This document shows, piece after piece, positions 25,949 through 35,111 of a DNA stretch of 64,000 nucleotides. A program made the position numbers and the translations under genes. Source of the DNA: Streptomyces orinoci (GTDB taxonomy: Bacteria; Actinomycetota; Actinomycetes; Streptomycetales; Streptomycetaceae); the NCBI RefSeq assembly GCF_003121295.1, contig NZ_PHNC01000031.1:1304439-1368438 (forward strand), given 5' to 3'. Below the pieces are notes generated by a model. It was not told where the DNA came from. It did not search any database and saw only the letters and a list, made by a program, of their open reading frames with translations. The stretch's first letter is position 1; every line of letters begins with the position of its first letter.

Positions 25949-27618
25949 GCGCTGCGACGAGCGCCGAGACGAGCGGCGGGACGGGCGCCGAGAAGAGCCG
26001 GTCACTGGTGTCCGTATCCGGTCTCACCGTGGACTTCCCGGTGGGCGGGAACGTCGTACGGGCCGTGGACGGCCTGAGTTTCGAGCTGGCCGAGGGCGGT
26101 GCGCTGGGGATCGTCGGCGAGTCCGGCTCCGGCAAGAGCACCGCCGCCTACGCCCTGCTGGGGCTGCACCGGGGCACCGGGGCGCGGGTCACCGGCTCGG
26201 TGCGGGTGGCCGGGCATGACATCAATGCCCTGGACGAGGCCCAACTGCGAGGCGTGCGCGGCGGGGTGGCGGCCATGGTCTTCCAGGACCCGCTCTCCTC
26301 GCTGGACCCCTATCAGGCCATCGGCGACCAGATCGCCGAGGTCTACCGCGTCCATCGGCGCGACGCCTCCCGGCGCGCGGCGCGCGCACGCGCCGTGGAG
26401 GTGCTCGACCGGGTGGGCATTCCCGATGCCGCGCGCCGGGCGCGCTCCCGCCCCCATGAGTTCAGCGGCGGCCAGCGCCAGCGTGCCCTGATCGCCATGG
26501 CGCTGGCCTGCGAACCCAGGCTGCTGGTGGCCGACGAGCCCACCACGGCGCTGGATGTCACCGTGCAGGCCCAGATCCTGGATCTGCTGCGGGAGCTGCG
26601 CCGGGAGACCGGCACCGGGCTGATTCTGGTCACCCATGACCTGGGCGTGGCGGCCGGCAACGTGGACCGGCTGCTGGTGATGAAGGGCGGGAAGGCGGTG
26701 GAGCACGGGCCGGTGCGTACGGTGCTGGACGCGCCGCGCGAGCCCTATACCCGCGACCTGCTGGCCGCGGTGCCGCGCATCGAGGTGCGGCGGCCGGCGC
26801 GGGCGGCGTCCGGGGACGAGCCGCTGCTCGAAGTCACCGGGCTCAGGCGGGAGTTCGGGCGGGGCAGAAACGCCCTGACTGCCGTGGACGGGGTGTCGCT
26901 GACCGTACGGCCCGGCGAGACCGTCGGCCTGGTGGGGGAGTCCGGCAGCGGCAAGACCACCCTGGGCCGGATGCTGGTCCGGCTGCTGGAGCCCACGGGT
27001 GGGGAGCTGCGCTACCGGGGGCATGACCTCGGCGGCCTCAGGGAGCGCGAACTGCGGCCGTTCCGCGGTGAGTTGCAGATGGTCTTCCAGGATCCGGTGG
27101 CCTCGCTCAACCCCCGGCGCAGCATTGGTGAGTCCATCGCCGACCCGCTGCGGGCGGCGGGGCGGCTGACCGAGGCGGAGATCACCTCCCGGGTGCGGGA
27201 GCTGCTGGAGCGGGTGGGGCTGGATCCGCACGCCTATCACCGCTATCCGCATGAGTTCAGCGGCGGGCAGCGGCAGCGGGTGGGTATCGCGCGGGCGCTG
27301 GCTCCGCGGCCCAGGCTGATTGTCTGTGATGAGCCGGTGTCCGCCCTGGATGTCACCACCCAGGCGCAAGTTGTGGGGCTGCTGGGGGAGTTGCAGCGTG
27401 AGCTGGATCTGGCGCTGGTCTTTGTCGCCCACGATCTGGCCGTGGTGCGGCAGGTCAGTGACCGGCTGGTGGTGATGAAGGGCGGCCGGATCGTGGAGGA
27501 GGGGCCCGCCGACACGGTCTATGAGCGGCCGCAACACCCGTACACCCAGGGGCTGCTCGCCGCCGTGCCCCGGCTGGCCCCGTCCGGGGCCGCCGCCCTG
27601 GCCGGTCCCGGGGAGTGA
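25945..27618 (+). CDS. ABC transporter ATP-binding protein, two fused ATPase domains (DppD-DppF)
   Basis: A 557-residue protein carrying two complete ATPase domains in one chain. Each has Walker A (GESGSGKS in the first, GESGSGKT in the second), signature FSGGQRQR and Walker B with D-E-P. This corresponds to a natural fusion of the separate DppD and DppF subunits, powering the permeases encoded upstream. ATG 25945 overlaps the preceding stop (ATGA). After the stop there are about 220 bases without a gene, very GC-rich and able to form hairpins. Confidence 0.92.
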   Translation: MSAATSAETSGGTGAEKSRSLVSVSGLTVDFPVGGNVVRAVDGLSFELAEGGALGIVGESGSGKSTAAYALLGLHRGTGARVTGSVRVAGHDINALDEAQLRGVRGGVAAMVFQDPLSSLDPYQAIGDQIAEVYRVHRRDASRRAARARAVEVLDRVGIPDAARRARSRPHEFSGGQRQRALIAMALACEPRLLVADEPTTALDVTVQAQILDLLRELRRETGTGLILVTHDLGVAAGNVDRLLVMKGGKAVEHGPVRTVLDAPREPYTRDLLAAVPRIEVRRPARAASGDEPLLEVTGLRREFGRGRNALTAVDGVSLTVRPGETVGLVGESGSGKTTLGRMLVRLLEPTGGELRYRGHDLGGLRERELRPFRGELQMVFQDPVASLNPRRSIGESIADPLRAAGRLTEAEITSRVRELLERVGLDPHAYHRYPHEFSGGQRQRVGIARALAPRPRLIVCDEPVSALDVTTQAQVVGLLGELQRELDLALVFVAHDLAVVRQVSDRLVVMKGGRIVEEGPADTVYERPQHPYTQGLLAAVPRLAPSGAAALAGPGE

Positions 27619-27837
27619 CCCCCGGAGCCCGGCCGGAAAAGCGGCCCGGCGGGGGCGCCCGGCGCCACCCGGCGAGGAAGGCCGCTTAACGCCCCGGATC
27701 AAGGGAAAGTCACGCCCGTTCACCCCTTCCGGTGGCGCGACGGACAACCGTCCGCCGCGCCACCGGGAAGCGCCCCTAGCGTGCTTCCGGCTGCCGTACG
27801 TCGTCGGTGTCGGAGGAGATTCGGGGGTGTTGCGCTC

Positions 27838-29370
27838 GTGCGTGTGGGACTGCTGACCGAGGGTGGTTACCCGTATGCGGCAGGTGAGGGCGGGGAGTGG
27901 TGCGACCGGCTGGTGCGCGGACTGCCCCGTCATGAGTTCGAGATCTACGCGCTGAGCCGTACCGCCCGCCAGGAGGACAGCGGCTGGTACGCGCTGCCGG
28001 GCAATGTCCGCCGGGTGCGGGCGGCCCCGCTGTGGGGCGGGCCCGGGCCGGGCTGTACCGGGCGGGCCCAGGGCAGCTATGGCCGGCGCGAACGGCAGCG
28101 GTTCGCCGAGCACTTCGGCTGCCTGGCCGCCGCGCTGACGGCACCGGAGCCGGAGGCGTACCGTTTCGCCGAGGGGCTCTACGGGCTGGCCGCGCTGGCC
28201 CGGGAAGAGGGCGGGCTGGCCGCCGGGCTCCGCTCCGAAGACGCCCTGCGCGTCCTGGAGTCGGCCTGCCATGAGCCGGGCGCGCACCCCGCCGCCCGGG
28301 ATGCCAGGGTGGCCGATCTGCTGGTGGTCTCCGGGCTGCTGGAGCGTGCCCTGCGGCCGCTGTCCCAGGACTGGTACGGGGCGGCCGACGGCGATCTGGG
28401 GCTGGCCCGGGTGGATCTGTGCCATGCCGCCTCGGCCGGTCCGGCCGCCCTGGCGGGACTGCTGGCCAAACGCTTCTTCGGAACCCCGCTGCTGGTCACC
28501 GAGTACCGGGTCCATCTGCGCGACTACTACCTGGCCGCGCCGCCCGGCCCCTCGCCCGCGGTACGGGCCCTGCTCGCCGCCTTCCACCGGGCGCTGACCG
28601 CCGAGGTCTATGCCCAGGCCGCCCTGATCACCCCAGGAGACGCCCAGGTCAGACGCTGGCAGGAGCGGTGCGGCGCGGACCGGGGCCGGCTGCGCACCGT
28701 ACCGCCCGGCATGGACGCCGGGCTCTATGAGGCGGTGGGCGAGGGGGCGGCCGGGGAGCTGGACGACGGGCTGACGCTGCTGGCCGTGGGCGGCCCCGCC
28801 GAGCCCTGTCTCTGGGAGGCCTTCGCCGCTCTGCGCGAAGCCGAACCGGGGCTGCGGCTGCATCTGGCCGGCCCGGCGGAGGACCCGCCGCGGCTTGCGG
28901 GGGTCACCCGGGCCGCGGTCTGCGGGCCGGAGGACTACGCGGCGGGCAGTGTGGTGATCCTGGCCGGGGCCCCGGACGGCTTCCCGGTGCCGCTGGCCGA
29001 GGCCATGTTCTGCGGCCGTGCGGTGGTGGCGCCGGACGCCGCGGTGGTACGCGAAGTGGTGGGCGGTACCGGGCTGTTGGTGTCGCCGCGCGACCCGGCC
29101 GCGCTCGCCGGCGCCTGTCTGTCCCTGCTGCGCGACCCGGAGCGCCGGGCCCGGCTGGGCGCCGCTGCCCGGGCCCGCGCCCTGGAGCTGTTCACCGTGG
29201 AGCAGAACATCGCCGCCTTTGGCGCGCTCTATCTGGAGATCCTCTCCAGATCCCCGGTCCGGCACGACAGCCCGGACCGGTCCGTCCCCTTCGCCGAGGC
29301 CGCCCGCCCCCGGGCCACGCTGTCCTGGTCGCCCCGGGCCGCCGCCCCCACCTGGGCAGGCCGCCGGTGA
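27838..29370 (+). CDS. DUF3492/PelF-like glycosyltransferase (GT4)
   Basis: A 510-residue protein. The N-terminal domain begins MRVGLLTEGGYPYAAGEGGEWCDRLV, the hallmark opening of DUF3492/PelF-type glycosyltransferases, and the C-terminal domain shows the GT-B E-x7-E region (PVPLAEAMFCGRAVVAPDAAVVREVV). PelF uses UDP-sugars to build the Pel exopolysaccharide; here the acceptor and sugar are unknown. GTG 27838 starts at the first conserved strand; the strong GGAGGAG at 27812 is about 20 bases away, but GGGGG lies closer. The next gene overlaps by GTGA. Confidence 0.8.
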   Translation: MRVGLLTEGGYPYAAGEGGEWCDRLVRGLPRHEFEIYALSRTARQEDSGWYALPGNVRRVRAAPLWGGPGPGCTGRAQGSYGRRERQRFAEHFGCLAAALTAPEPEAYRFAEGLYGLAALAREEGGLAAGLRSEDALRVLESACHEPGAHPAARDARVADLLVVSGLLERALRPLSQDWYGAADGDLGLARVDLCHAASAGPAALAGLLAKRFFGTPLLVTEYRVHLRDYYLAAPPGPSPAVRALLAAFHRALTAEVYAQAALITPGDAQVRRWQERCGADRGRLRTVPPGMDAGLYEAVGEGAAGELDDGLTLLAVGGPAEPCLWEAFAALREAEPGLRLHLAGPAEDPPRLAGVTRAAVCGPEDYAAGSVVILAGAPDGFPVPLAEAMFCGRAVVAPDAAVVREVVGGTGLLVSPRDPAALAGACLSLLRDPERRARLGAAARARALELFTVEQNIAAFGALYLEILSRSPVRHDSPDRSVPFAEAARPRATLSWSPRAAAPTWAGRR

Positions 29371-30401
29371 GCCCCTCGGTAACCGCCCGGCCGGACCAGG
29401 CCGCCCGCGAGGCCACCGGCATAGCCACCGACCCCGTCCGGACCCTGCTCCACCGCCACCACACGCTGTGCTCGGCTGCCGTCGATCCGCTGGAGATCGC
29501 CGCCGCCCTGGAGGCGGACGGCATCACCGACCGGGTGGCCGCCGAGTACCGGCACCGCGATGTGTTCTCCCTGGCCGAGGAGCTGCACGCGCGGGCCGCG
29601 GGGGACCAACCGGAGGATGTGGCAAGGCCGTTGGGGGCGGTCACGGCGCCGTCCACGGGCTGTGCGGTACGGCCCGGACGCAGCGGCTGGGGCGCCCGGG
29701 GCACCCTGGCCTGGCTCTGGCTGGTGGGCTATGGGCTGGTCGGCGACCGGCTGCTGTGGGCCCTGCTGCACCGGGGGCACCGCCTTGGCCTGCACGCCCT
29801 GGGCGGGGCCGCCGCGCCCACCGCCCTGGCGCTGGCCTGTGTGGTGGCCCCCGCCGCCTGGTGCGCCCACTGGTTCACCGCCACCGCCCGTAGGGCGCTG
29901 GCCGGCAGCCGGTCGCTGGCCGAGGTCCGGGCCCGGCTGCGGCCGGTGCTGCTGGTGGCGGTCACCGTGTTCACCGGGCTGCTGCTGGGCTTCCTGTGGT
30001 CCGCCCGCTCCGCGCTGCCCCCCGGTCGCACGGCCGCGCCGGTCACCGCCTATGGGGCGGTGGCGGCCCTGGGCGCGCTGCTCTTCCTGGCCCGGCTGCT
30101 GGCCGGGCACGGGCTGGTCCGTACCGCGGTCACCGCCACCGCCGCCGCCGCCCTGGCCGAGGCGCTGGCGCTGGCGGTGCTGCTGGCCGCCCGGCTGCCC
30201 GGCTGCGGGGCGCTGGCCTGGCCGCTGGACGCCCTCACCCGGGCCCTGGGCCCGGCCGCGCTGCCGCTGGCGGCCTGCGCCGTACCGGCCCTGGCCCTGG
30301 TGGTCCACGCCTTCCCCGCGCTGACCCGGGCCTCCGCCCACTGGCGCGGGGACCCCGCATCCGCATCCGGCACCGGTGCCGATGTCCCTTCCGGCGCCTG
30401 A
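29367..30401 (+). CDS. Polytopic membrane protein
   Basis: A 344-residue protein with a soluble first ~100 residues (contains DPVRTLLHRHHTLCSAAVDPLEIAAALEADG) and about seven membrane helices afterwards. It is shorter than PelG transporters and I cannot show homology, but it is encoded immediately after the PelF-like gene in a GTGA overlap, so a role in export or assembly of the polysaccharide is an inference. It contains no known transporter motif. Confidence 0.72.
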   Translation: MSPSVTARPDQAAREATGIATDPVRTLLHRHHTLCSAAVDPLEIAAALEADGITDRVAAEYRHRDVFSLAEELHARAAGDQPEDVARPLGAVTAPSTGCAVRPGRSGWGARGTLAWLWLVGYGLVGDRLLWALLHRGHRLGLHALGGAAAPTALALACVVAPAAWCAHWFTATARRALAGSRSLAEVRARLRPVLLVAVTVFTGLLLGFLWSARSALPPGRTAAPVTAYGAVAALGALLFLARLLAGHGLVRTAVTATAAAALAEALALAVLLAARLPGCGALAWPLDALTRALGPAALPLAACAVPALALVVHAFPALTRASAHWRGDPASASGTGADVPSGA

Positions 30402-30434
30402 AGTGCACCGCAACTGCCTTAAGGAGCACAAGAG

Positions 30435-30500
30435 ATGACCGTCCATCCGGTAAGTGGCTGCCCGAGCGGCACCGGGCGAGAGCGAGGGCGTCAGCGATGA
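30435..30500 (+). CDS. Small coupled leader ORF
   Basis: Twenty-one codons (M-T-V-H-P-V-S-G-C-P-S-G...) with an excellent AAGGAG eight bases before the ATG and a stop in an ATGA overlap with the epimerase start. The start site looks far better than that of the epimerase, so translation coupling is likely. No recognisable product. Confidence 0.45.
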   Translation: MTVHPVSGCPSGTGRERGRQR

Positions 30501-31411
30501 GGGTCCTGTTGCTCGGCGCCAATGGCTATCTCGGCCGCTTTGTGGCCGACCGGCTGCTCGCCGACCCCGCCGTCCAGCTCACCGCCCTGGGCCGGGGCGA
30601 TGACGCGGACGTCCGTTTCGACCTGGCCACCGGCAGTCCCGGGGCGCTGACCCGGTTCCTCAACGCCGTCCACCCCGGGGTGGTGATCAACTGCGCGGGC
30701 GCCACCCGGGGCGGGGCCCGCGACCTGGCCCGGCACAACACGGTGGCGGTGGCCACCGTCTGTGAGGCGATGCGGCGCAGCGGCTGCGGGGCCCGGCTGG
30801 TGCAGATCGGCTGTTCCTCGGAGTACGGGCCCTCCCAGCCCGGCTCCTCCACCGCCGAGGACGCCATCCCGCGCCCCGGCGGCCCGTACGGGGTGAGCAA
30901 GCTGGCCGCCACCGAGCTGGTGCTGGGCAGTGGGCTGGACGCCATTGTGCTGCGGGTGTTCTCCCCGGTCGGGCCGGGCACCCCGGCGGGCTCCCCGCTG
31001 GGGCGGCTGGCCGAGGCGATGCGGCGGGCCATGCAGAACGGGGACAGCGAGCTCAAGCTCACCGGCCTGGGTGTGCAGCGGGACTTCGTGGATGTCCGGG
31101 ATGTGGCCCGGGCGGTGCACGCGGCCTCGCTGTCCGCCGCCCAGGGCGCGGTCAATATCGGCACCGGCCGGGCGGTGCGGCTGCGGGAGGCGGCCTCCCT
31201 GCTGGCCCGGGTGGCCGGCTTCGGCGGCGCGCTGCACGAACTGGACGATCCCCATCTGGGCTCGGCCCCCGCCTACCCCTATCCGGATGGCTGCGGCGCC
31301 TGGCAGCAGGCGGATGTCCGTACCGCCCGGGACCGGCTGGGCTGGCGGCCGCGGATCAATCTGGAGGAGTCGCTGGCCGACATCTGGATGGAGGCCGCGT
31401 GCCGTATCTGA
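30497..31411 (+). CDS. NAD-dependent epimerase/dehydratase (SDR)
   Basis: A 304-residue extended short-chain dehydrogenase. It has the Rossmann motif GANGYLG (residues 7-13), the G-C-S-S-E-Y-G segment supplying the catalytic serine, and PYGVSKLA with the Tyr-Lys pair. It resembles nucleotide-sugar 4-epimerases or dTDP-rhamnose-type enzymes; the exact sugar cannot be told. As the third gene of the glycan locus it probably supplies the activated sugar. ATG 30497 overlaps the stop of the mini-ORF. Confidence 0.85.
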   Translation: MRVLLLGANGYLGRFVADRLLADPAVQLTALGRGDDADVRFDLATGSPGALTRFLNAVHPGVVINCAGATRGGARDLARHNTVAVATVCEAMRRSGCGARLVQIGCSSEYGPSQPGSSTAEDAIPRPGGPYGVSKLAATELVLGSGLDAIVLRVFSPVGPGTPAGSPLGRLAEAMRRAMQNGDSELKLTGLGVQRDFVDVRDVARAVHAASLSAAQGAVNIGTGRAVRLREAASLLARVAGFGGALHELDDPHLGSAPAYPYPDGCGAWQQADVRTARDRLGWRPRINLEESLADIWMEAACRI

Positions 31412-32154
31412 CCTCCGGCCGGGGCCGGCCGGCGGCCAGGGCCCACCGGCTCCCGCTGCGGCTGGCGGCCCCCGGCTTCGGCCATCCGCTGCTGGCCCCG
31501 GCCGAGTGGTCCCGGCTGGCCAGGCCCGGACTGCCGCTGGACTGGGCGGTGGTGGGCGGGAGTCCGGCCGGTCCCGGCAGCCGGCCGGACGCCTACTGGT
31601 CGGCGGTGGTGCTGCCGCTGCGGGCGGCGGGGGTACGGGTGCTGGGCCGCCTGGACTTCGCCTTCGGCGCCCGGCCCTTCGGGGAACTGCTCTCCGACGC
31701 CCAGCGGTATCTCAACTGGTACCGGGTGGACGGCTTCGCGGTGGCCCGCTGCCCGATGGACGCCGAGGCGCTGGCGGAGGTCCGGCGGCTGACCGGGGCG
31801 CTGCGCACCCTGCTGGTCAACGCCCATCTGGTACTGGTGCACGGCCGCTATCCGGTGCCCGGATACGCCGCGCTGGCCGACCAGTTGGTGACCTTCACCG
31901 GGCCCTGGTCCCGCTACCGCCACTCCCGGGAGCCGCAGTGGGCCGCCGAGCATCCGCCGGGGCGGTTCTGCCATCTGGTGCACTCGCTGCCGGGCGACCG
32001 GCTGGCGGAGGCCCTGGCCCTGGCCCGCGCCCAGCGGGCGGGCACCGTCTACCTCACCGACCGCACCGACGCGGCCGGGGTGAGCCCCTGGGAACCGGTG
32101 CCCGGCTACTGGGACGAGCTCGTCTCGCGACTCGGACCTGGTGTCTCGGAATGA
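31399..32154 (+). CDS. Spherulation-specific family 4 (spherulin-4-like) protein
   Basis: A 251-residue protein from GTG 31399, overlapping the epimerase by 13 bases. Signs of the spherulin-4 family are APGFGHPLLAPAEW near the start, GVRVLGRLDFAFGARP, and RYLNWYRVDGFAV. Spherulin-4 (Sph3) of Aspergillus is a glycoside hydrolase (GH135) acting on galactosaminogalactan; that is known for the family, and the same role here is inferred. There is no clear signal peptide, so it may act inside the cell or be secreted in a non-standard way. Confidence 0.78.
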   Translation: MPYLTSGRGRPAARAHRLPLRLAAPGFGHPLLAPAEWSRLARPGLPLDWAVVGGSPAGPGSRPDAYWSAVVLPLRAAGVRVLGRLDFAFGARPFGELLSDAQRYLNWYRVDGFAVARCPMDAEALAEVRRLTGALRTLLVNAHLVLVHGRYPVPGYAALADQLVTFTGPWSRYRHSREPQWAAEHPPGRFCHLVHSLPGDRLAEALALARAQRAGTVYLTDRTDAAGVSPWEPVPGYWDELVSRLGPGVSE

Positions 32155-32235
32155 GACGGGGCGTGGCAGTGTTACGCGGAAGAAAGCCGCGTCTATGTTC
32201 CCCGCATCCGCGGGAGTGACCCTCCTGGAGTGCCC

Positions 32236-33414
32236 GTGTCGCTGCCACCGCTGGTCGAGCCGGCTGCCGAGCTCACCGTTGACGAGGTCCGTCGGTATTC
32301 CCGCCACCTGATCATCCCGGACGTCGGGATGGACGGGCAGAAGCGCCTGAAGAACGCGAAGGTGCTGTGCGTGGGTGCCGGCGGCCTCGGCTCGCCCGCT
32401 CTGATGTATCTGGCCGCGGCCGGTGTCGGCACCCTGGGCATCGTCGAGTTCGACGAGGTGGACGAGTCCAATCTGCAGCGCCAGATCATCCACTCGCAGT
32501 CGGACATCGGCCGTTCCAAGGCGGAGTCCGCGCGGGACTCGGTGCTGGGCATCAACCCCCATGTGAACGTCGTTCTCCACCAGGAGCGCCTGGAGGCGGA
32601 GAACGTGATGGAGATCTTCGCCCAGTACGACCTGATCGTGGACGGCACCGACAACTTCGCCACCAGGTATCTGGTCAATGACGCGTGTGTGCTGCTGAAC
32701 AAGCCCTATGTGTGGGGCTCCATCTACCGCTTCGACGGCCAGGCCTCGGTGTTCTGGAGCGAGCACGGCCCCTGCTACCGGTGCCTCTACCCGGAGCCCC
32801 CGCCGCCGGGCATGGTGCCCTCCTGCGCCGAGGGCGGGGTGCTGGGTGTGCTCTGTGCCTCGATCGGTTCCATCCAGGTCAATGAGGCCATCAAGCTGCT
32901 GGCGGGCATTGGCGAGCCGCTGGTCGGGCGGCTGATGATCTATGACGCCCTGGAGATGACCTACCGCCAGGTCAAGGTGCGCAAGGACCCGGACTGCGCG
33001 GTGTGCGGCACCAACCCGACGGTCACCGAGCTGATCGACTACGAGGCGTTCTGCGGGGTGGTGAGCGAGGAGGCGCAGCAGGCGGCGGCGGGTTCCACGA
33101 TCACTCCCAAGCAGCTGAAGGAGTGGATCGACGAGGGCGAGCCCATTGACATCATCGATGTCCGGGAGCCGAACGAGTTCGAGATCGTGTCAATCCCGGG
33201 GGCTCGGCTGGTGCCGAAGAACGAGTTCCTGATGGGGGACGCGCTGCGGGATCTGCCGCAGGACAAGAGGATTGTCCTGCACTGCAAGACGGGGGTGCGA
33301 TCGGCGGAGGTGCTGGCGGTGCTGAAGTCGGCGGGGTTTGCGGACGCGGTGCATGTGGGTGGGGGAGTTATCGGGTGGGTCAACCAGATTGAGCCGGACA
33401 AGCCGGTGTATTGA
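32236..33414 (+). CDS. moeZ: MoeZ: adenylyltransferase/sulfurtransferase (ThiF plus rhodanese domains)
   Basis: A 392-residue protein: N-terminal MoeB/ThiF-like domain with the nucleotide motif GAGGLGSPA, the R-Q-I-I-H region and a CxxC pair; C-terminal rhodanese domain with active-site loop CKTGVRS (C350). MoeZ activates small sulfur-carrier proteins by adenylation and loads sulfur onto them, serving molybdopterin and sulfur-containing metabolite biosynthesis in actinobacteria. GTG 32236 is chosen because GGAG lies five bases upstream; an upstream GTG at 32230 overlaps that site. It has its own promoter region (32155-32235). Confidence 0.93.
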   Translation: MSLPPLVEPAAELTVDEVRRYSRHLIIPDVGMDGQKRLKNAKVLCVGAGGLGSPALMYLAAAGVGTLGIVEFDEVDESNLQRQIIHSQSDIGRSKAESARDSVLGINPHVNVVLHQERLEAENVMEIFAQYDLIVDGTDNFATRYLVNDACVLLNKPYVWGSIYRFDGQASVFWSEHGPCYRCLYPEPPPPGMVPSCAEGGVLGVLCASIGSIQVNEAIKLLAGIGEPLVGRLMIYDALEMTYRQVKVRKDPDCAVCGTNPTVTELIDYEAFCGVVSEEAQQAAAGSTITPKQLKEWIDEGEPIDIIDVREPNEFEIVSIPGARLVPKNEFLMGDALRDLPQDKRIVLHCKTGVRSAEVLAVLKSAGFADAVHVGGGVIGWVNQIEPDKPVY

Positions 33415-33521
33415 TCGCGCGCGGTTGTGGGCAGTCGTTCCGCAGGGCAACCGCCCACCGGGCGGCACCCGGCGACGATACGGCGTCTGCCGGCGGCCGT
33501 TGCCGGTCGGGTGCCGGCCCG

Positions 33522-33563
33522 CTTGGGCTGGTCGCGCAGTTCCCCGCGCCCCTTACGGGGCGC
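33522..33563 (-). repeat. Streptomyces-type dispersed intergenic repeat, copy 2
   Basis: This element is the reverse complement of the one at 4008-4050. It contains GCGCCCC-TTAC-GGGGCGC (33546-33563), a perfect 7-bp hairpin whose loop holds the stop codon of the hydrolase gene, so the repeat is both coding end and terminator-like. Confidence 0.75.
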
Positions 33564-35058
33564 AGGTGGTGCCCGGCCTGGGTGGGGTGCCGTTCAACAG
33601 GTAACTGTTGACCAGAGCCGTCATGCACGGGTTGCCCGAGTTGTACGCACCGTGGCCCTCACCTCGGTAGGTGACCAGGACGCCTACGTCCTTGCCGAGT
33701 TGGCGGGCCATCCGGCCCGCGCCCTCATAAGGGGTTGCCGGGTCACCGGTGTTGCCGATGACCAGGATGGGGGCCGCACCCGGCGCGCTCACCTGGGGCG
33801 TGCGCCACTTGCCCGGGACCGGCCAGCCGGTGCAGTCCAGGAGGGACCAGGCGGCGGACTCGCCGAAGACCGCCGACGCCGCCCGGAACGCGGGCAGTTG
33901 GGCGCGTACCTGGCCGGCGGAGTAGCGCTGCTGGGCATCGACGCAGCTGATGGCCCGGTTCGCGGCCTGCAGATTGCTGTAGTGGCCGTCCGGCTCCCGG
34001 CCGGCCAGGGAATCGGAGAGCGAGAGCAGGACGCTGCCGGTGCCCTTGCTCATCGCCTCCCGCAGGCCCAGGCTCAGATAGCGCCAGGTGTCCTTGGAGT
34101 ACAGCGCGGCCGCGATGCCGTTGACCGCCTCGTCCCGGGTGAGGACGCGGCCCTGCTGCTCGGTGGGCAGCGGGTCCTGGTGCAGCCGGTCCAGCAGGGC
34201 GGTGATCTCCGTTTGGCGGGGGCACTGGCCGGGACAGTCCTTGAGGTAGTCGTCCAGGGCGAGCTGGAAGCCCTTGGTCTGGCCCAGGGTGCCCTGGAGC
34301 GGGTCCTGGGTGGGGTCCACCACCGCGTCCAGCACCGCCCGGCCGACCCGCCGGGGAAACAAGTGGGCGTAGACGCCGCCGAGTTCGGTGCCGTATGAGA
34401 TGCCGAAGTAGTGCAGCTTGTCGTCGCCCAGCGCCTGGCGCAGCCGGTCCATGTCGCGGGCCGCGCTGGTGGTGTCCACCTGGCCCAGCAGCCGCCCGGA
34501 GTTATGGGCGCAGGCCGCCGCATAGGCGGCGTTCTGCTGCTGGGTGCGGTGCAACTCGGTGTCGTTCTCCGGGGTGTTGTCGGTCTGGGCCGCCTCGTCC
34601 AGCGCCTTGTCGTCCAGGCACCGTACGCCCGCGCTCTCCCCGACCCCGCGTGGGTCAAAGCTGACCAGGTCATAGCGGGCGCGCAGGGCGCGGTAGCCGG
34701 GGGCGAACTGGGGCAGGGCGGCCACTCCGGAGCCGCCGGGGCCGCCGAAGTTGAAGATCAGGGAGCCGATGCGGTGGGCCCGGTCGGTGGCCTTGGCGCG
34801 GATCAGGGCGATGCCGATGGTGTCGCCATGCGGCTTGGTGTAGTCCAGCGGGGCGCGCAGGGTGCCGCACTCCCAGTCCGCGCCGGGCGCCCGGCCGCCG
34901 CCCTGGGCGGCGGTGGGGGCGCCACAGGGCTTCCAGCCGATGGCCGGTGGCCGGTCGTCGTCGGTGCGGTCGGGGCTCGCCGGGGTGCTGCCGCCGCAGC
35001 CGGCGGCGGTCAGGATGAGGGTGAGGGCGAGCGCGGACAGGCTGCGGGTGGGGCGCAT
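33553..35058 (-). CDS. Secreted tripeptidyl-aminopeptidase-like alpha/beta hydrolase (lipoprotein)
   Basis: A 501-residue lipoprotein precursor (SLSALALTLILTAAGC, lipidated cysteine about residue 21). The catalytic domain belongs to the Streptomyces Tap/SlpD-type peptidases: oxyanion FNFGGPGGSG, nucleophile GISYGTELGG, acid in NTGDPATP and histidine in GEGHGAYNSG, with conserved cysteines likely in disulphides. These enzymes release N-terminal tripeptides from secreted proteins or peptides. It is a paralogue of the gene at 35365-36888. Confidence 0.9.
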   Translation of the reverse strand: MRPTRSLSALALTLILTAAGCGGSTPASPDRTDDDRPPAIGWKPCGAPTAAQGGGRAPGADWECGTLRAPLDYTKPHGDTIGIALIRAKATDRAHRIGSLIFNFGGPGGSGVAALPQFAPGYRALRARYDLVSFDPRGVGESAGVRCLDDKALDEAAQTDNTPENDTELHRTQQQNAAYAAACAHNSGRLLGQVDTTSAARDMDRLRQALGDDKLHYFGISYGTELGGVYAHLFPRRVGRAVLDAVVDPTQDPLQGTLGQTKGFQLALDDYLKDCPGQCPRQTEITALLDRLHQDPLPTEQQGRVLTRDEAVNGIAAALYSKDTWRYLSLGLREAMSKGTGSVLLSLSDSLAGREPDGHYSNLQAANRAISCVDAQQRYSAGQVRAQLPAFRAASAVFGESAAWSLLDCTGWPVPGKWRTPQVSAPGAAPILVIGNTGDPATPYEGAGRMARQLGKDVGVLVTYRGEGHGAYNSGNPCMTALVNSYLLNGTPPRPGTTCAP

Positions 35059-35111
35059 GTCCCGACCCTACGGAAGGGCGGGGGCGCGTGGCAGGGGGCG
35101 TTGGGTGCGTG

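Noticed and set aside
27619..27837. A gene in the gap between the transporter and the glycosyltransferase
   Set aside because: Only GC-rich hairpin-forming sequence and a short frame (ending V-L-R-S-C-V-W-D-C) overlapping the glycosyltransferase start, without conserved features.
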